21,919 bases of DNA from VRUE01 sp035557635 (GTDB lineage Bacteria > Actinomycetota > Thermoleophilia > Solirubrobacterales > 70-9): positions 1 through 21,919 of the forward strand of contig DATMDR010000012.1 in the NCBI GenBank assembly GCA_035557635.1, written 5' to 3'. Of the stretch, positions 1-6,606 are shown piece by piece. Position 1 is the stretch's first letter. Every line of letters starts with the position of its first letter. The notes beneath the pieces were generated by a model. It was not told the DNA's origin. It ran no database searches and saw nothing but the letters and a program-made list of their open reading frames with translations. The position numbers were made by a program, and so were the translations under genes.

Positions 1-648
1 GATCGTGTGGCCGGTGGCCGGGTCGGTCGCGGCCGACTCGACGAACTCCTCGGTGCCGCGGCCGCCGTAGCGCGTCCGCCAGTCCTGGCTCGGGTTCGAC
101 AGGATCATCGAGCGCAGCTTGAGGATCCCGTGCACGACGGCCTCAGGGCGGGGCGGGCAGCCTGGGACGTGGATGTCGACCGGCATGAACTTGTCGGCCG
201 GCACGATCGCGTAGTTGTTGAAGACGCCCATCGAGGACGAGCAGGCGCCCATCGCGATCGTCCAGCGCGGCTCGAGCATCTGGTCGTACAGGCGGCGGAC
301 GACCGGCGCCATCTTGATCGAGACGCGGCCCGAGATGATCATCAGGTCCGCCTGGCGCGGTGAGGCGCGCAGCGCCTCCGAGCCGAACCGCGCGACGTCG
401 ACGCGCGCCCCCACGATGGCCATCATCTCGATCGCGCAGCAGGCGAGCCCGAACGTGGCGGGGAAGATCGAGTTGCCGCGGGCCCAGTTCTGCGCCTTCT
501 CGAACGTCGTGAACAGGATGCTCTCCTCGACGTGCTTGTCCAGATCGGGGCCGCTCAGCTCGCCCCTGAGCATCGCGCGGGCCGCGAGCTGGCGGGAGCG
601 GAACTCGCCGCTCGAGCCGCTGCCGAGCTTCTGGCGCTTCACCTCCAC
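1..648 (-). CDS. nuoB: NADH-quinone oxidoreductase subunit B (partial, 3' end off window)
   Basis: NuoB is the peripheral-arm subunit of respiratory complex I that holds cluster N2, the last Fe-S centre before quinone. I read 216 codons from a GTG at 648 to the window edge without a stop. The four N2 ligands are visible: the tandem Cys pair in FGLACCAIEM (residues 70-71), GACSSS (Cys136) and PGCPPRPE (Cys164). The core is preceded by about 48 residues, a longer N terminus than in many homologues. The start lies inside the last codons of nuoA: GTG at 648 or GTG at 642, with the nuoA stop at 641-639, so translation is probably coupled. The remaining nuo genes are expected to the left. Identification is secure; only the choice between the two GTG starts is open. 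Confidence 0.96.
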   Translation of the reverse strand, partial: MEVKRQKLGSGSSGEFRSRQLAARAMLRGELSGPDLDKHVEESILFTTFEKAQNWARGNSIFPATFGLACCAIEMMAIVGARVDVARFGSEALRASPRQADLMIISGRVSIKMAPVVRRLYDQMLEPRWTIAMGACSSSMGVFNNYAIVPADKFMPVDIHVPGCPPRPEAVVHGILKLRSMILSNPSQDWRTRYGGRGTEEFVESAATDPATGHTI

Positions 649-1013
649 TCGAGCGCTCCTCTCCTCCAGACGTAGACGAAGGCGATCATCAGCAGGACGA
701 TGAAGACGATCGTCTCGATCAGCGCGAAGGTGCCGAAGGCGTCGAGCTGGATCGCCACGGGATAGAGGAACACGACCTCGATGTCGAAGAGGATGAAGAG
801 CATCGCGATCAGGTAGAAGCTGATGCCGAAGCGCATGCCGCGCGCCGGCTCGACCGGGATTCCGGACTCGTAGGGCTCTGTCTGGCGGCGGCCGGCGGAG
901 GTGAGCCGCGACCCGCGCTTGGGGCCGATCAGGTGGTTGAGCATGACGAATGCGCCACCCACCCCGAGGCCGAGCAGGGCGAAGACGAGTATCGGCAGGT
1001 AGCTCTTCAGCAC
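639..1013 (-). CDS. nuoA: NADH-quinone oxidoreductase subunit A
   Basis: NuoA (the ND3 homologue) is a small membrane subunit of the complex I proton-pumping arm near the quinone site. It is 124 residues, normal for the family, with three membrane segments at about 5-28, 62-82 and 90-115. The conserved loop is present (YESGIPVEPARGMRFGISFYL, in part), as is the acidic FDIEVVFLYP stretch in the second helix. The start is GTG at 1013, giving the usual MLKSYLPIL beginning. No Shine-Dalgarno precedes it; the minus strand reads CCTCCTA just upstream. It heads the operon, with nuoB overlapping its stop. The promoter must lie in 1014-1148, where TATAAC (1069-1064) is the best -10 candidate. Confidence 0.96.
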   Translation of the reverse strand: MLKSYLPILVFALLGLGVGGAFVMLNHLIGPKRGSRLTSAGRRQTEPYESGIPVEPARGMRFGISFYLIAMLFILFDIEVVFLYPVAIQLDAFGTFALIETIVFIVLLMIAFVYVWRRGALEWR

Positions 1014-1063
1014 TAGGAGGTCCGTTGTCGCGGGAGGGCGGCGGGGCGCCGCTCGCAGGCGCT

Positions 1064-1069
1064 GTTATA
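1064..1069 (-). promoter_or_regulatory. Candidate -10 for the nuo operon
   Basis: TATAAC on the minus strand sits in the only AT-rich patch (1064-1116) of the nuoA/1149 divergent gap. It would give a 5' leader of about 45 nt before the nuoA GTG. No good -35 is visible at 16-18 bp. The same patch must also drive the divergent gene at 1149; GATATT near 1102 on the plus strand is a weak candidate for that. Confidence 0.35.
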
Positions 1070-1148
1070 CACCCACATTGTGACAACTTGCTACATAGTG
1101 ATATTCCGCATCAGCAAGCGGAATCCCGACCCCTTCGGACGGATATAG

Positions 1149-1583
1149 ATGGTCGCGATCCACCTCGTCGTCGGGGTCTCGGTGATCGTCCTCAACCTCG
1201 CCGCCTTCGGGCTCGGCGGCGTCGCCTGGTTCCGCCACCAGTCATCCGTCCCCTTCTGGTACCTGCTCCGCGCCGCCCAGGTCGCCGTCTTCGCGCAGGC
1301 GCTGCTCGGCGGCCTGCTCGTCTTCACCGGCCACGAAGCGAACGACGACCTCCACTACCTCTACGGCGCCCTGCCCCTCGTCGTCTCCTTCCTCGCCGAG
1401 GGAGCCCGCACCGGCGCCGCCCAGCGCGAGCTCGGCGACGTCGACTTCGAAGCTCTACCTGCCGCGTCTCAGCAGTCCCTGGCTCTCGCGATAGTTCGCC
1501 GCGAGATGGGGATCATGGCCGTCAGCTGCGGCGTGATCCTCTTCCTCGCCCTCCGCGCCGCCGGCACCAGCACGCTCTTCTGA
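1149..1583 (+). CDS. Four-helix membrane protein of unknown function next to nuo
   Basis: I do not recognise a named family. The 144-residue product has four likely membrane segments (about 5-27, 38-60, 68-86 and 122-140). A polar loop GHEANDDLHYLYG joins helices 2 and 3, and a charged cytosolic stretch (ARTGAAQRELGDVDFEALP) precedes the last helix. His, Asp and Tyr residues at the membrane boundary could be functional. The gene is divergent from nuoA across 135 bp, so co-regulation with complex I is possible but unproven. The ATG at 1149 has only a weak GGA upstream and no TANNNT box. Codon use (strong GC3) matches the neighbours, so it looks native and coding. Confidence 0.8.
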   Translation: MVAIHLVVGVSVIVLNLAAFGLGGVAWFRHQSSVPFWYLLRAAQVAVFAQALLGGLLVFTGHEANDDLHYLYGALPLVVSFLAEGARTGAAQRELGDVDFEALPAASQQSLALAIVRREMGIMAVSCGVILFLALRAAGTSTLF

Positions 1584-1616
1584 CGCTCTTTTGACATTCA
1601 GCGCGCCACGCGCGCG

Positions 1617-1847
1617 TTGTGGCTCGCGACGATCGGCGGCATGCTCGCAGCGGCCGCTCCCGATCCGGGCTCTCCCGGTTTCCCATTGTCAGTCGGAGCG
1701 TTCGTAGGCTTTGCAGTCACGGCTTATGCACTTGGCCGACACAACTCGAGAGAAGACGTGCAGTGGAAGGCATTTTTGGGCGGCTTCGTTGGAGCCGGCT
1801 TGGGCTTCGCCGCCTATGGATTCGGCCTTTTGTCGGGGCTATACTGA
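1617..1847 (+). CDS. Small hydrophobic protein, unknown function
   Basis: 76 residues from TTG at 1617, or 68 residues from ATG at 1641 in the same frame; neither has a clear ribosome binding site. The protein has a Pro/Gly-rich N terminus, a helix at about 27-42, a polar loop (GRHNSREDVQWK), and a Gly-rich helix at about 52-74. This two-helix hairpin is common in small conserved membrane proteins. Base composition is visibly less GC-rich than the surroundings and codon thirds are less GC-biased. It lies 7 bp before the next small gene and is probably co-transcribed with it. It could be a remnant or a horizontally acquired gene. Coding status is likely but not certain. Confidence 0.5.
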   Translation: MWLATIGGMLAAAAPDPGSPGFPLSVGAFVGFAVTAYALGRHNSREDVQWKAFLGGFVGAGLGFAAYGFGLLSGLY

Positions 1848-1854
1848 GAAGAGT

Positions 1855-2094
1855 ATGAAGACAAAAAACTTCATAGTCGAGTTTTTCATAGGCATGGCGC
1901 CGGCTTTCTTCATCCTCATCCTCCCTACATACTTGGCGGGACTTCTTCTCTCCCCGCCGTACGACGTGCTTGCTATGGCAGTCATCCTGGCGATCGGGGC
2001 CGTCATCATTCGCTTCAGAAGCGAGATTGATGCGCGCCGCGCCGCATGGCGCGAGGGCCGCGGCTCACACAGCGTCTCTAACGCCTCGCGCTAG
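1855..2094 (+). CDS. Small two-helix membrane protein, unknown function
   Basis: 79 residues from ATG at 1855. A purine-rich ribosome binding site (GAGAAGAG) lies just upstream, overlapping the end of the previous gene, which argues for a real translated pair. Helices are at about 8-32 and 37-54, followed by a basic tail rich in Arg and Ala. The beginning (KTKNFIVEFF) uses A/T-rich codons unusual for this window. The frame is open further upstream (to 1711), but only in the shadow of the preceding gene. Its stop TAG shares the palindrome CTAG (2091-2094) with the stop of the convergent DUF4383 gene. No family recognised. Confidence 0.55.
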   Translation: MKTKNFIVEFFIGMAPAFFILILPTYLAGLLLSPPYDVLAMAVILAIGAVIIRFRSEIDARRAAWREGRGSHSVSNASR

Positions 2095-2531
2095 CGGGCT
2101 GGCTCGGCGGCCGAGCGATCCTGGGCGATCTGGACTCCGGCGACGATCGCGAAGAGGGCGCCGGTGGCGAGGTGGAAGAGCGCGTCGGCGTCGTTGTTGG
2201 GGAAGGTGAAGACCCAGGCGGGGGTGTTGTCGAAGAGCGCCCAGATGCCGGTCACGATCAGGGCGCCGGCGGCGTAGATCGCGTAGTAGATCGCCCAGGC
2301 GGGCCGCAGGGCGAAGTAGAAGGCGGGGCCGAAGAGGAGCAGGCCGGCCAGCGCGTGGTAGCCGTTGAAGTCGATGCCGAGCACACGCTCGGTGGGCGCG
2401 TCCTCGCCGAGGTGGAAGCTCGGTTCGGCGATGAAGCCAGCCAGCGCCCAGAGCAGCTGGATCGCCGCCAGCACCACGATTCCCTTCTGGGCGAAGGTCC
2501 AGGGCTCCCGCTGCGCTGTCGTCGCCTCCAT
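2091..2531 (-). CDS. DUF4383-like membrane protein
   Basis: 146 residues with four membrane segments (about 16-36, 60-78, 82-105 and 118-140). The conserved features resemble DUF4383: a GYHALAGLLLFGPAF helix, then a NTPAWVFTFPNNDADALFHL loop leading into the last helix. The molecular function of this actinobacterial family is unknown. The ATG at 2531 lies 10 bp after the flavin reductase stop on the same strand. No Shine-Dalgarno is seen, but TAGGCT ends 7 bp before the ATG and could be a -10 for a leaderless message; its TAG is also the stop codon of the upstream gene. The 3' end overlaps the convergent gene at 1855-2094 by 4 bp. Confidence 0.8.
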   Translation of the reverse strand: MEATTAQREPWTFAQKGIVVLAAIQLLWALAGFIAEPSFHLGEDAPTERVLGIDFNGYHALAGLLLFGPAFYFALRPAWAIYYAIYAAGALIVTGIWALFDNTPAWVFTFPNNDADALFHLATGALFAIVAGVQIAQDRSAAEPAR

Positions 2532-2538
2532 GGTCGGC

Positions 2539-2544
2539 AGCCTA
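2539..2544 (-). promoter_or_regulatory. -10 box TAGGCT, DUF4383-like gene
   Basis: It ends 7 bp before the ATG at 2531, in the spacing that recurs across this window. Its first three bases are the stop codon of the upstream flavin reductase, so this case could be coincidence within an operon. Confidence 0.4.
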
Positions 2545-3024
2545 TTCCAGCGGCCGGTAGGCGCCGCCGTGAAAGACGAGGGGCGGGCTCTCGTCGTCGC
2601 TCGTTTCCAGCGCCGTCACCTCGCCAGTGACGATCACGTGGTCGCCGCCGGCGATCACGTCGCGCAGGTCGCAGGCGACGAAGGCGAGGGCGCCGTCGAT
2701 CGCCGGGGCGCCGTCGCGCTTGGTCCACGGCACGCCCGCCCACTTGTCGGCCACGGGGGCCTTGGTGGCGAAGGCGCGGGCTATCTCCTCCTGGCCGGCG
2801 TGCAGGACGCTGATCCCGAAGCGGTTCGCCGCCTGCACGGCGAGCAGGGTGCGGGAGCCGCGGTCGAGGCAGGCGAGCATCAGCATCGGCTCGATCGAGA
2901 GCGAGCAGACCGCGTTTGCCGTCGCTCCCGCGGGTCCCTCCGGCCCGGTCGCGGAGACGACCGTGACCCCGGTGGGGAGCATCCCCATCGCTGTGCGGAA
3001 GCGGTCTGGGTCTGGTGCGGGCAT
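2542..3024 (-). CDS. Flavin reductase-like domain protein
   Basis: 160 residues of the split-barrel FMN-binding flavin reductase-like family (HpaC/small monooxygenase component type). The order fits: N-terminal FRTAMGMLPTGVTVVSA, the flavin-contacting GATANAVCSLSIEP stretch (about 33-46), FGISVLHAGQEEIARAFA in the middle, and a C-terminal VTGEVTAL...PPLVFHGGAYRPL strand typical of these enzymes. Members pass NAD(P)H electrons to free flavin for a partner monooxygenase, or act on other substrates. No two-component monooxygenase lies next to it, so the partner is unknown. The start ATG at 3024 lacks a Shine-Dalgarno. It is divergent from the cytochrome c gene across 65 bp. Confidence 0.88.
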   Translation of the reverse strand: MPAPDPDRFRTAMGMLPTGVTVVSATGPEGPAGATANAVCSLSIEPMLMLACLDRGSRTLLAVQAANRFGISVLHAGQEEIARAFATKAPVADKWAGVPWTKRDGAPAIDGALAFVACDLRDVIAGGDHVIVTGEVTALETSDDESPPLVFHGGAYRPLE

Positions 3025-3070
3025 CGGGAGCGGGAACGCGTCGCGGTCGGACGCTTGGGATCGCCGCCAG

Positions 3071-3076
3071 ACAATA
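3071..3076 (-). promoter_or_regulatory. Possible -10 (TATTGT) for flavin reductase
   Basis: TATTGT on the minus strand overlaps by two bases the plus-strand TATGAT that serves the cytochrome c gene. It would leave a leader of about 40 nt before the ATG at 3024. It is the only TANNNT in the gap on this strand. Confidence 0.35.
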
Positions 3077-3080
3077 TGAT
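3075..3080 (+). promoter_or_regulatory. -10 box TATGAT, cytochrome c gene (leaderless)
   Basis: TATGAT ends 9 bp before the GTG at 3090, putting the transcription start at or next to the start codon. No Shine-Dalgarno is present. The box supports GTG 3090 over the upstream in-frame start at 3015. Confidence 0.6.
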
Positions 3081-3089
3081 GCCCGCCGC

Positions 3090-3488
3090 GTGCGCTCCGT
3101 CCTTGCCACAGCCCTGGCCATCGCCGCCGCCCTTGTGCTCGCCGCCTGCGGCTTCGGCGAGGAGGGGATCTCGATTTCCGAGGACGACCCCAACCACAAG
3201 GGCGCGGTGCTCTTCGCCAGCCACTGCTCCGGCTGCCACACGCTCAGCGCTGCCGGCACCCAAGGCAGCGGCAATCGCTCGGTCCGGGTGCAGGGTCCCA
3301 ACCTCGATGAACGAATCGAGAGCTATGACGACGCTCTCTTCGCGATTCAGAACGGCGGCTTCTCCGGCGCGATCATGCCGCAGAACATCGTCGTCGGCGA
3401 GGAGGCCGAAGCGGTGGCCCGCTTCGTCGCCGAGTACGCCGGGCAGGACGCCGGAGAACCCCCCCGCCCCGGCGGGGAATCCCCCTGA
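3090..3488 (+). CDS. Lipoprotein monohaem cytochrome c (class I)
   Basis: 132 residues from GTG at 3090. The product has a lipoprotein signal (MRSVLATALAIAAALVLAAC, lipid Cys20), one haem site CSGCH (46-50), and a probable axial Met96 in GAIMPQN. The tail is rich in Pro and Gly. It is thus a small, membrane-anchored class I cytochrome c facing the outside, likely shuttling electrons in respiration; partners are not identifiable here. An upstream in-frame start (3015) would add 25 basic residues before the signal peptide and run into the divergent flavin reductase gene, so I reject it. The gene is followed after 12 bp by serS. A 7-bp GC inverted repeat (3462-3477) sits in its last codons. Confidence 0.9.
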   Translation: MRSVLATALAIAAALVLAACGFGEEGISISEDDPNHKGAVLFASHCSGCHTLSAAGTQGSGNRSVRVQGPNLDERIESYDDALFAIQNGGFSGAIMPQNIVVGEEAEAVARFVAEYAGQDAGEPPRPGGESP

Positions 3489-3500
3489 CCTGAGGCCGCA

Positions 3501-4772
3501 ATGCTCGACCTTAAGCTGATCCGCTCCGACCCCGAGCGGATCAAGGCGGCCCTGGCCCGTCGCGGCGCCGCCGACGGCATCGACGAGCTGCTGGCCCTGG
3601 ACGCCCGCCGCCGTGAGCTGCTGCCCCGGATCGAGGATGCCCAGGCCGAACGCAAAGCACTCTCGAAGCAGATCGGGGAGGCGAAGCAGCGGGGCGAGGA
3701 CGCCGAAGATCGGATGGCCGCTGTGCAGGAACTGAAGGTGAGGATCGAGGCGGGCAAAGCCGAGCTCGAAAAAGTCGATGCCGAGCTCGAACGGGTCGTC
3801 ACCGCCCTGCCGAACCTGCCCGACCCCGACGCCCCCGACGGCATGGCCGAGGAGGACGCGGTCGTCCTGCGCGAGACCGGCGAGAAGCCGAGCTTCGACT
3901 TCGAGCCCCGCGACCACCTGGAGATCGGCACCGAGCTGGGGCTGATCGAGATGGAGGCGGCGGCGCGGCTCTCGGGATCCCGCTTCGCCTACCTGAAGGG
4001 AGACCTGGTGCTGCTGGAGCTCGCGCTGGTCCGTTTCGCGCTCGAGCTGGTCCGCGCCGAGGGGCACGAGCCGGTGGTGCCGCCCGTCCTGGTCCGCGAG
4101 GAGGCGCTATACGGCACCGGCTTCCTGCCCGGCGATCGCGATCAGATCTACGAGGTTCCCAAGGACGAGCTCTTCCTCGTCGGCACTTCCGAGGTCTCGC
4201 TCGCTGGCCTGCACGCCGACCAGATCCTCGACGCCGGCGACTTGCCCCTGCGCTACGCCGGCTTCTCCACCTGCTTCCGCCGTGAGGCCGGTGCCGCCGG
4301 CCGCGACACCCGCGGCATCTTCCGCGTCCACCAGTTCGACAAGGTCGAGATGTTCTCGTTCGTCGAGCCCACGCAGTCGGCGGCCGAGCACGAGCGCCTG
4401 CTGGCGATCGAGGAGCGGATCCTCACTGAGCTGGAGATTCCCTACCGGGTGGTCAACGTCGCCGCCGGTGACCTTGGCGCCCCGGCAGCGAAGAAGTACG
4501 ACTGCGAGGCCTGGATCCCCAGCCAGGAGCGCTATCGCGAGCTGACCTCGTGCTCGAACACGACCGACTATCAGGCTCGGCGCCTAGCCTGCCGATACCG
4601 CCCCAGTAATGAGGATTCCCCGCAGATGGTGCACACCTTGAACGGCACGGCGGTAGCCGTGGGAAGGACGATGATCGCGCTGATCGAGAACCGGCAGGAA
4701 CGGGACGGATCATTCTCCGTACCTAAAACTTTGCATTCGCTTGGCGCGCCTGAGAGGATCGGCCCCGGATGA
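3501..4772 (+). CDS. serS: Seryl-tRNA synthetase
   Basis: SerRS (class IIa) charges tRNA-Ser and also provides Ser-tRNA-Sec where selenocysteine is used. It is 423 residues, the usual length. The N-terminal tRNA-binding coiled coil (about 30-105; Ala/Glu/Lys/Arg-rich) follows MLDLKLIRSDPE. The catalytic core shows motif 2 around FRREAG (259-264) with FRVHQFDKVEMF after it, and motif 3 LNGTAVAVGRT (380-390) with the ATP-binding Arg389. The ATG at 3501 has GAGG about 5-9 bases upstream. It follows the cytochrome c gene by 12 bp, and its stop overlaps the start of a response regulator (ATGA), so the three genes probably form one transcript. Identification is secure. Confidence 0.97.
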   Translation: MLDLKLIRSDPERIKAALARRGAADGIDELLALDARRRELLPRIEDAQAERKALSKQIGEAKQRGEDAEDRMAAVQELKVRIEAGKAELEKVDAELERVVTALPNLPDPDAPDGMAEEDAVVLRETGEKPSFDFEPRDHLEIGTELGLIEMEAAARLSGSRFAYLKGDLVLLELALVRFALELVRAEGHEPVVPPVLVREEALYGTGFLPGDRDQIYEVPKDELFLVGTSEVSLAGLHADQILDAGDLPLRYAGFSTCFRREAGAAGRDTRGIFRVHQFDKVEMFSFVEPTQSAAEHERLLAIEERILTELEIPYRVVNVAAGDLGAPAAKKYDCEAWIPSQERYRELTSCSNTTDYQARRLACRYRPSNEDSPQMVHTLNGTAVAVGRTMIALIENRQERDGSFSVPKTLHSLGAPERIGPG

Positions 4773-5422
4773 ACGCGAGCGTGCGGGACGCGAGACGGGT
4801 CGTCCTCTGCGACGACCACGAGATCGTCCGCGAGGCGATCAAGTCCCGCATGGCGAACTCGCACACGGTCGAGATCGTCGGCGAGGCCAGCGACGGGCGC
4901 GAGGTCGTCGAGGTGGTCAAGGAACTCGAACCCGACGTGCTGATCGTCGACGTCGAGCTGCCCAAGCGCGACGGGATCGAAGCGACCAAGGAGGTGCTCA
5001 AGGTCCGGCCGCGGACCAAAGTGATCATCTTCACCGCGCACGCCCAGCCCGACCTGCTGGCGCTGGCCCTGCGAGCAGGCGCCTCCGGCTACGTCCTCAA
5101 GTCGGCCCCGGCCGAGGACATCGCCCGCGCGGTCAAGGCGGTGATGGGCGGCGGCACCTTCCTCGGCGGCGACTTCGCCGGCGGCAAGCCGGCCGAGGTC
5201 GAAAAGCTGCTCCACCTCTCGCCGCGTGAGCGCCAGATCCTCGAGCTGCTGGCAGAGGGCCTACGGGTCAAAGAGATCGCCGAACGGCTCGAGCTGAGCC
5301 CGGCCACGGTCCACACCCACGTGCGCAACGCGATCAAAAAGCTCGAGGTCGACACCCGCACCGAGGCGGTCGCCTTGGCGGTGCGGTTCAGCTACCTAGG
5401 AGCCGTCGGCGGCAAAGTCTGA
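4769..5422 (+). CDS. NarL/FixJ-family response regulator
   Basis: A two-component DNA-binding regulator of 217 residues. The receiver domain (about 10-128) has the acidic pair Asp15-Asp16, phospho-acceptor Asp61 in IVDVELP, Thr89 and Lys111: a complete phosphorylation site. The LuxR-type helix-turn-helix (about 150-206) starts LSPRERQILELLAEG and contains the recognition helix region SPATVHTHVRN. The ATG overlaps the serS TGA in ATGA, implying translational coupling. No histidine kinase is in the window, so it is an orphan here and its targets are unknown. The 3' end overlaps the convergent msrB by 27 bp. Confidence 0.94.
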   Translation: MNASVRDARRVVLCDDHEIVREAIKSRMANSHTVEIVGEASDGREVVEVVKELEPDVLIVDVELPKRDGIEATKEVLKVRPRTKVIIFTAHAQPDLLALALRAGASGYVLKSAPAEDIARAVKAVMGGGTFLGGDFAGGKPAEVEKLLHLSPRERQILELLAEGLRVKEIAERLELSPATVHTHVRNAIKKLEVDTRTEAVALAVRFSYLGAVGGKV

Positions 5423-5806
5423 GAAGTCGAGCGCGCAGCCGTTGATGCAGTAGCGCTTGCCGCCTTGGTCTGCCGGGCCGTCGTCGAAGACGTGCCCGAG
5501 GTGGGCGTCGCAGTTCTTGCAGACCACCTCGGTCCGGCGCATGAAGTGGCTGTTGTCCGGGCGTAGCTCGACGTTCTCCAGGTTGGCCGGCTCGGTGAAG
5601 CTGGGCCAGCCGGTGCCGGACTCGAACTTCGTGTCTGAGGAAAAGAGCTCGGCGCCGCAGCAGACGCAGTGGAACATGCCGTCGCGTTTCTCTTCTAGGT
5701 GGGGGCCGGTGAAGGGGCTCTCGGTGCCGGCTCTGCGGGTCACCTCGTACTGCTCCGGCGTCAGTTGGTCGCGCCACTCCTGCTCTGTTTTCTTCACTTT
5801 CTCCAT
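5396..5806 (-). CDS. msrB: Peptide-methionine (R)-S-oxide reductase
   Basis: MsrB reduces the R isomer of methionine sulfoxide in proteins. It is 136 residues, a single SelR domain. The zinc site is complete (Cys47, Cys50, Cys96, Cys99) and the catalytic Cys120 lies in RYCIN. The usual resolving Cys position (SGCGWPSF in E. coli-type enzymes) is Thr65 here, in SGTGWPSF; an extra Cys124 lies four residues after the catalytic one. No signal peptide, so it is cytoplasmic. The ATG at 5806 starts MEKVKKTEQEWRDQLTPEQY, the normal family N terminus; a longer upstream frame only shadows the divergent gene. The start is 15 bp from the divergent thioesterase start. Confidence 0.96.
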   Translation of the reverse strand: MEKVKKTEQEWRDQLTPEQYEVTRRAGTESPFTGPHLEEKRDGMFHCVCCGAELFSSDTKFESGTGWPSFTEPANLENVELRPDNSHFMRRTEVVCKNCDAHLGHVFDDGPADQGGKRYCINGCALDFSDFAADGS

Positions 5807-5811
5807 AGGGT
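5806..5811 (+). promoter_or_regulatory. -10 box TAGGGT, thioesterase gene
   Basis: It ends 10 bp before the ATG at 5822. It begins on the first base of the opposite-strand msrB start codon, so its upstream elements lie inside msrB coding sequence. A GAGGG between box and ATG may still act as a short Shine-Dalgarno. Confidence 0.55.
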
Positions 5812-5812
5812 G

Positions 5813-5818
5813 AGGGTA
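5813..5818 (-). promoter_or_regulatory. -10 box TACCCT, msrB (leaderless)
   Basis: It ends 6 bp before the msrB ATG at 5806, with no Shine-Dalgarno. It lies two bases from the divergent -10 at 5806-5811, so the two promoters cannot be occupied at once. Confidence 0.55.
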
Positions 5819-5821
5819 GAG

Positions 5822-6601
5822 ATGCCCGAAGCCTTTTACGAACGAGCTGGCGATGGGTTCGTCGCCACTGAGTTGACCCGGGGGCCTTGGGATCCAGGTG
5901 CTCAGCACGCCGGTCCTCCTGCTGCGTTGATTGGGCGGGAGATCGAGCAGCTCGACGGGGCCGGTGAGTTTCAGGTTGGGCGCGTCACCTTTGAGATCTT
6001 GAGGTCGGTGCCTATTGGGGCGGTGCGGGTTGAGGCGGAGGTGGTGCGGCCGGGGCGGCGGGTGCAGATGGTCGAGGCGTCGCTCTCGAATGAGGAGGGC
6101 GAGCTGGTGCGGGCGCGGGGGTGGCGGCTGCGGACCGGTGCAATCGAGGTGCCGGAGGAGACCTCCGAGCCCGCGGCGCCGCCGGGGCCCGAGCAGGGCT
6201 CCGAACCGGAGTTCTTCGCCACGGGGGATTCGGTCGGTTACCACACGGCTATGGAGTGGAGGGCGATCTCGGGGGAGTTCCTCGAGCCGGGGCCGGCGAC
6301 CGTCTGGATGCGGATGCGCCACCCACTCCTCGCCGGCGAGGAGCCCTCGCCCCTGCAGCGCACGCTGATCGCCGCCGACGTCGGCAACGGGATCAGCGCC
6401 GTGCTCGACTGGCGCAGCCACCTCTTCATCAACGTCGACCTCACCGTCCACCTCGAGCGGATGCCGCGGGGGGAGTGGGTCTGCGTCGACGCCACCACGC
6501 TGCCGCAGGCGAACGGGATCGGCACGGCGGAGTCGGTCCTCTCCGACGAGGACGGCCGCATCGGCCGCGCGGCCCAGACGCTGCTGCTCAGCACGCGGTA
6601 A
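5822..6601 (+). CDS. Thioesterase-like (double hotdog) protein
   Basis: 259 residues resembling the acyl-CoA thioesterase-like 4HBT_3/TesB-type double-hotdog family. The N-terminal hotdog contains TRGPWDPGAQHAGPPAALIG (about 19-38), where family members have the active-site HGG-like turn, followed by the paired strands VGRVTFEILRSVPIG and VRVEAEVVRPGRRVQMVEASL. The second half has WMRMRHPLLAGE and the long helix RTLIAADVGNGISAVLDW. Such proteins hydrolyse acyl-CoA esters, but substrates vary and cannot be read from sequence. The ATG at 5822 is preferred over upstream in-frame starts, which fall within the divergent msrB. It ends 5 bp before the convergent MFS gene. Confidence 0.85.
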   Translation: MPEAFYERAGDGFVATELTRGPWDPGAQHAGPPAALIGREIEQLDGAGEFQVGRVTFEILRSVPIGAVRVEAEVVRPGRRVQMVEASLSNEEGELVRARGWRLRTGAIEVPEETSEPAAPPGPEQGSEPEFFATGDSVGYHTAMEWRAISGEFLEPGPATVWMRMRHPLLAGEEPSPLQRTLIAADVGNGISAVLDWRSHLFINVDLTVHLERMPRGEWVCVDATTLPQANGIGTAESVLSDEDGRIGRAAQTLLLSTR

Positions 6602-6606
6602 TCGGT

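Noticed and set aside
1591..1596. Perfect TTGACA as a -35 for the small genes at 1617/1641
   Set aside because: Nothing like a -10 is found 16-18 bp downstream (GCGTTG).
3015..3089. Longer cytochrome c start at 3015
   Set aside because: It would put 25 basic residues before a clean lipoprotein signal and overlap the divergent flavin reductase start.
3462..3477. CCCCGCC-CC-GGCGGGG inverted repeat before serS as a terminator or attenuator
   Set aside because: It lies in coding sequence, its centre is only 2 bases, and no T-tract follows; GC-rich codons for Pro and Gly explain it.
2880..4067. Minus-strand open frame across cytochrome c and serS
   Set aside because: Antisense to two certain genes and low complexity.
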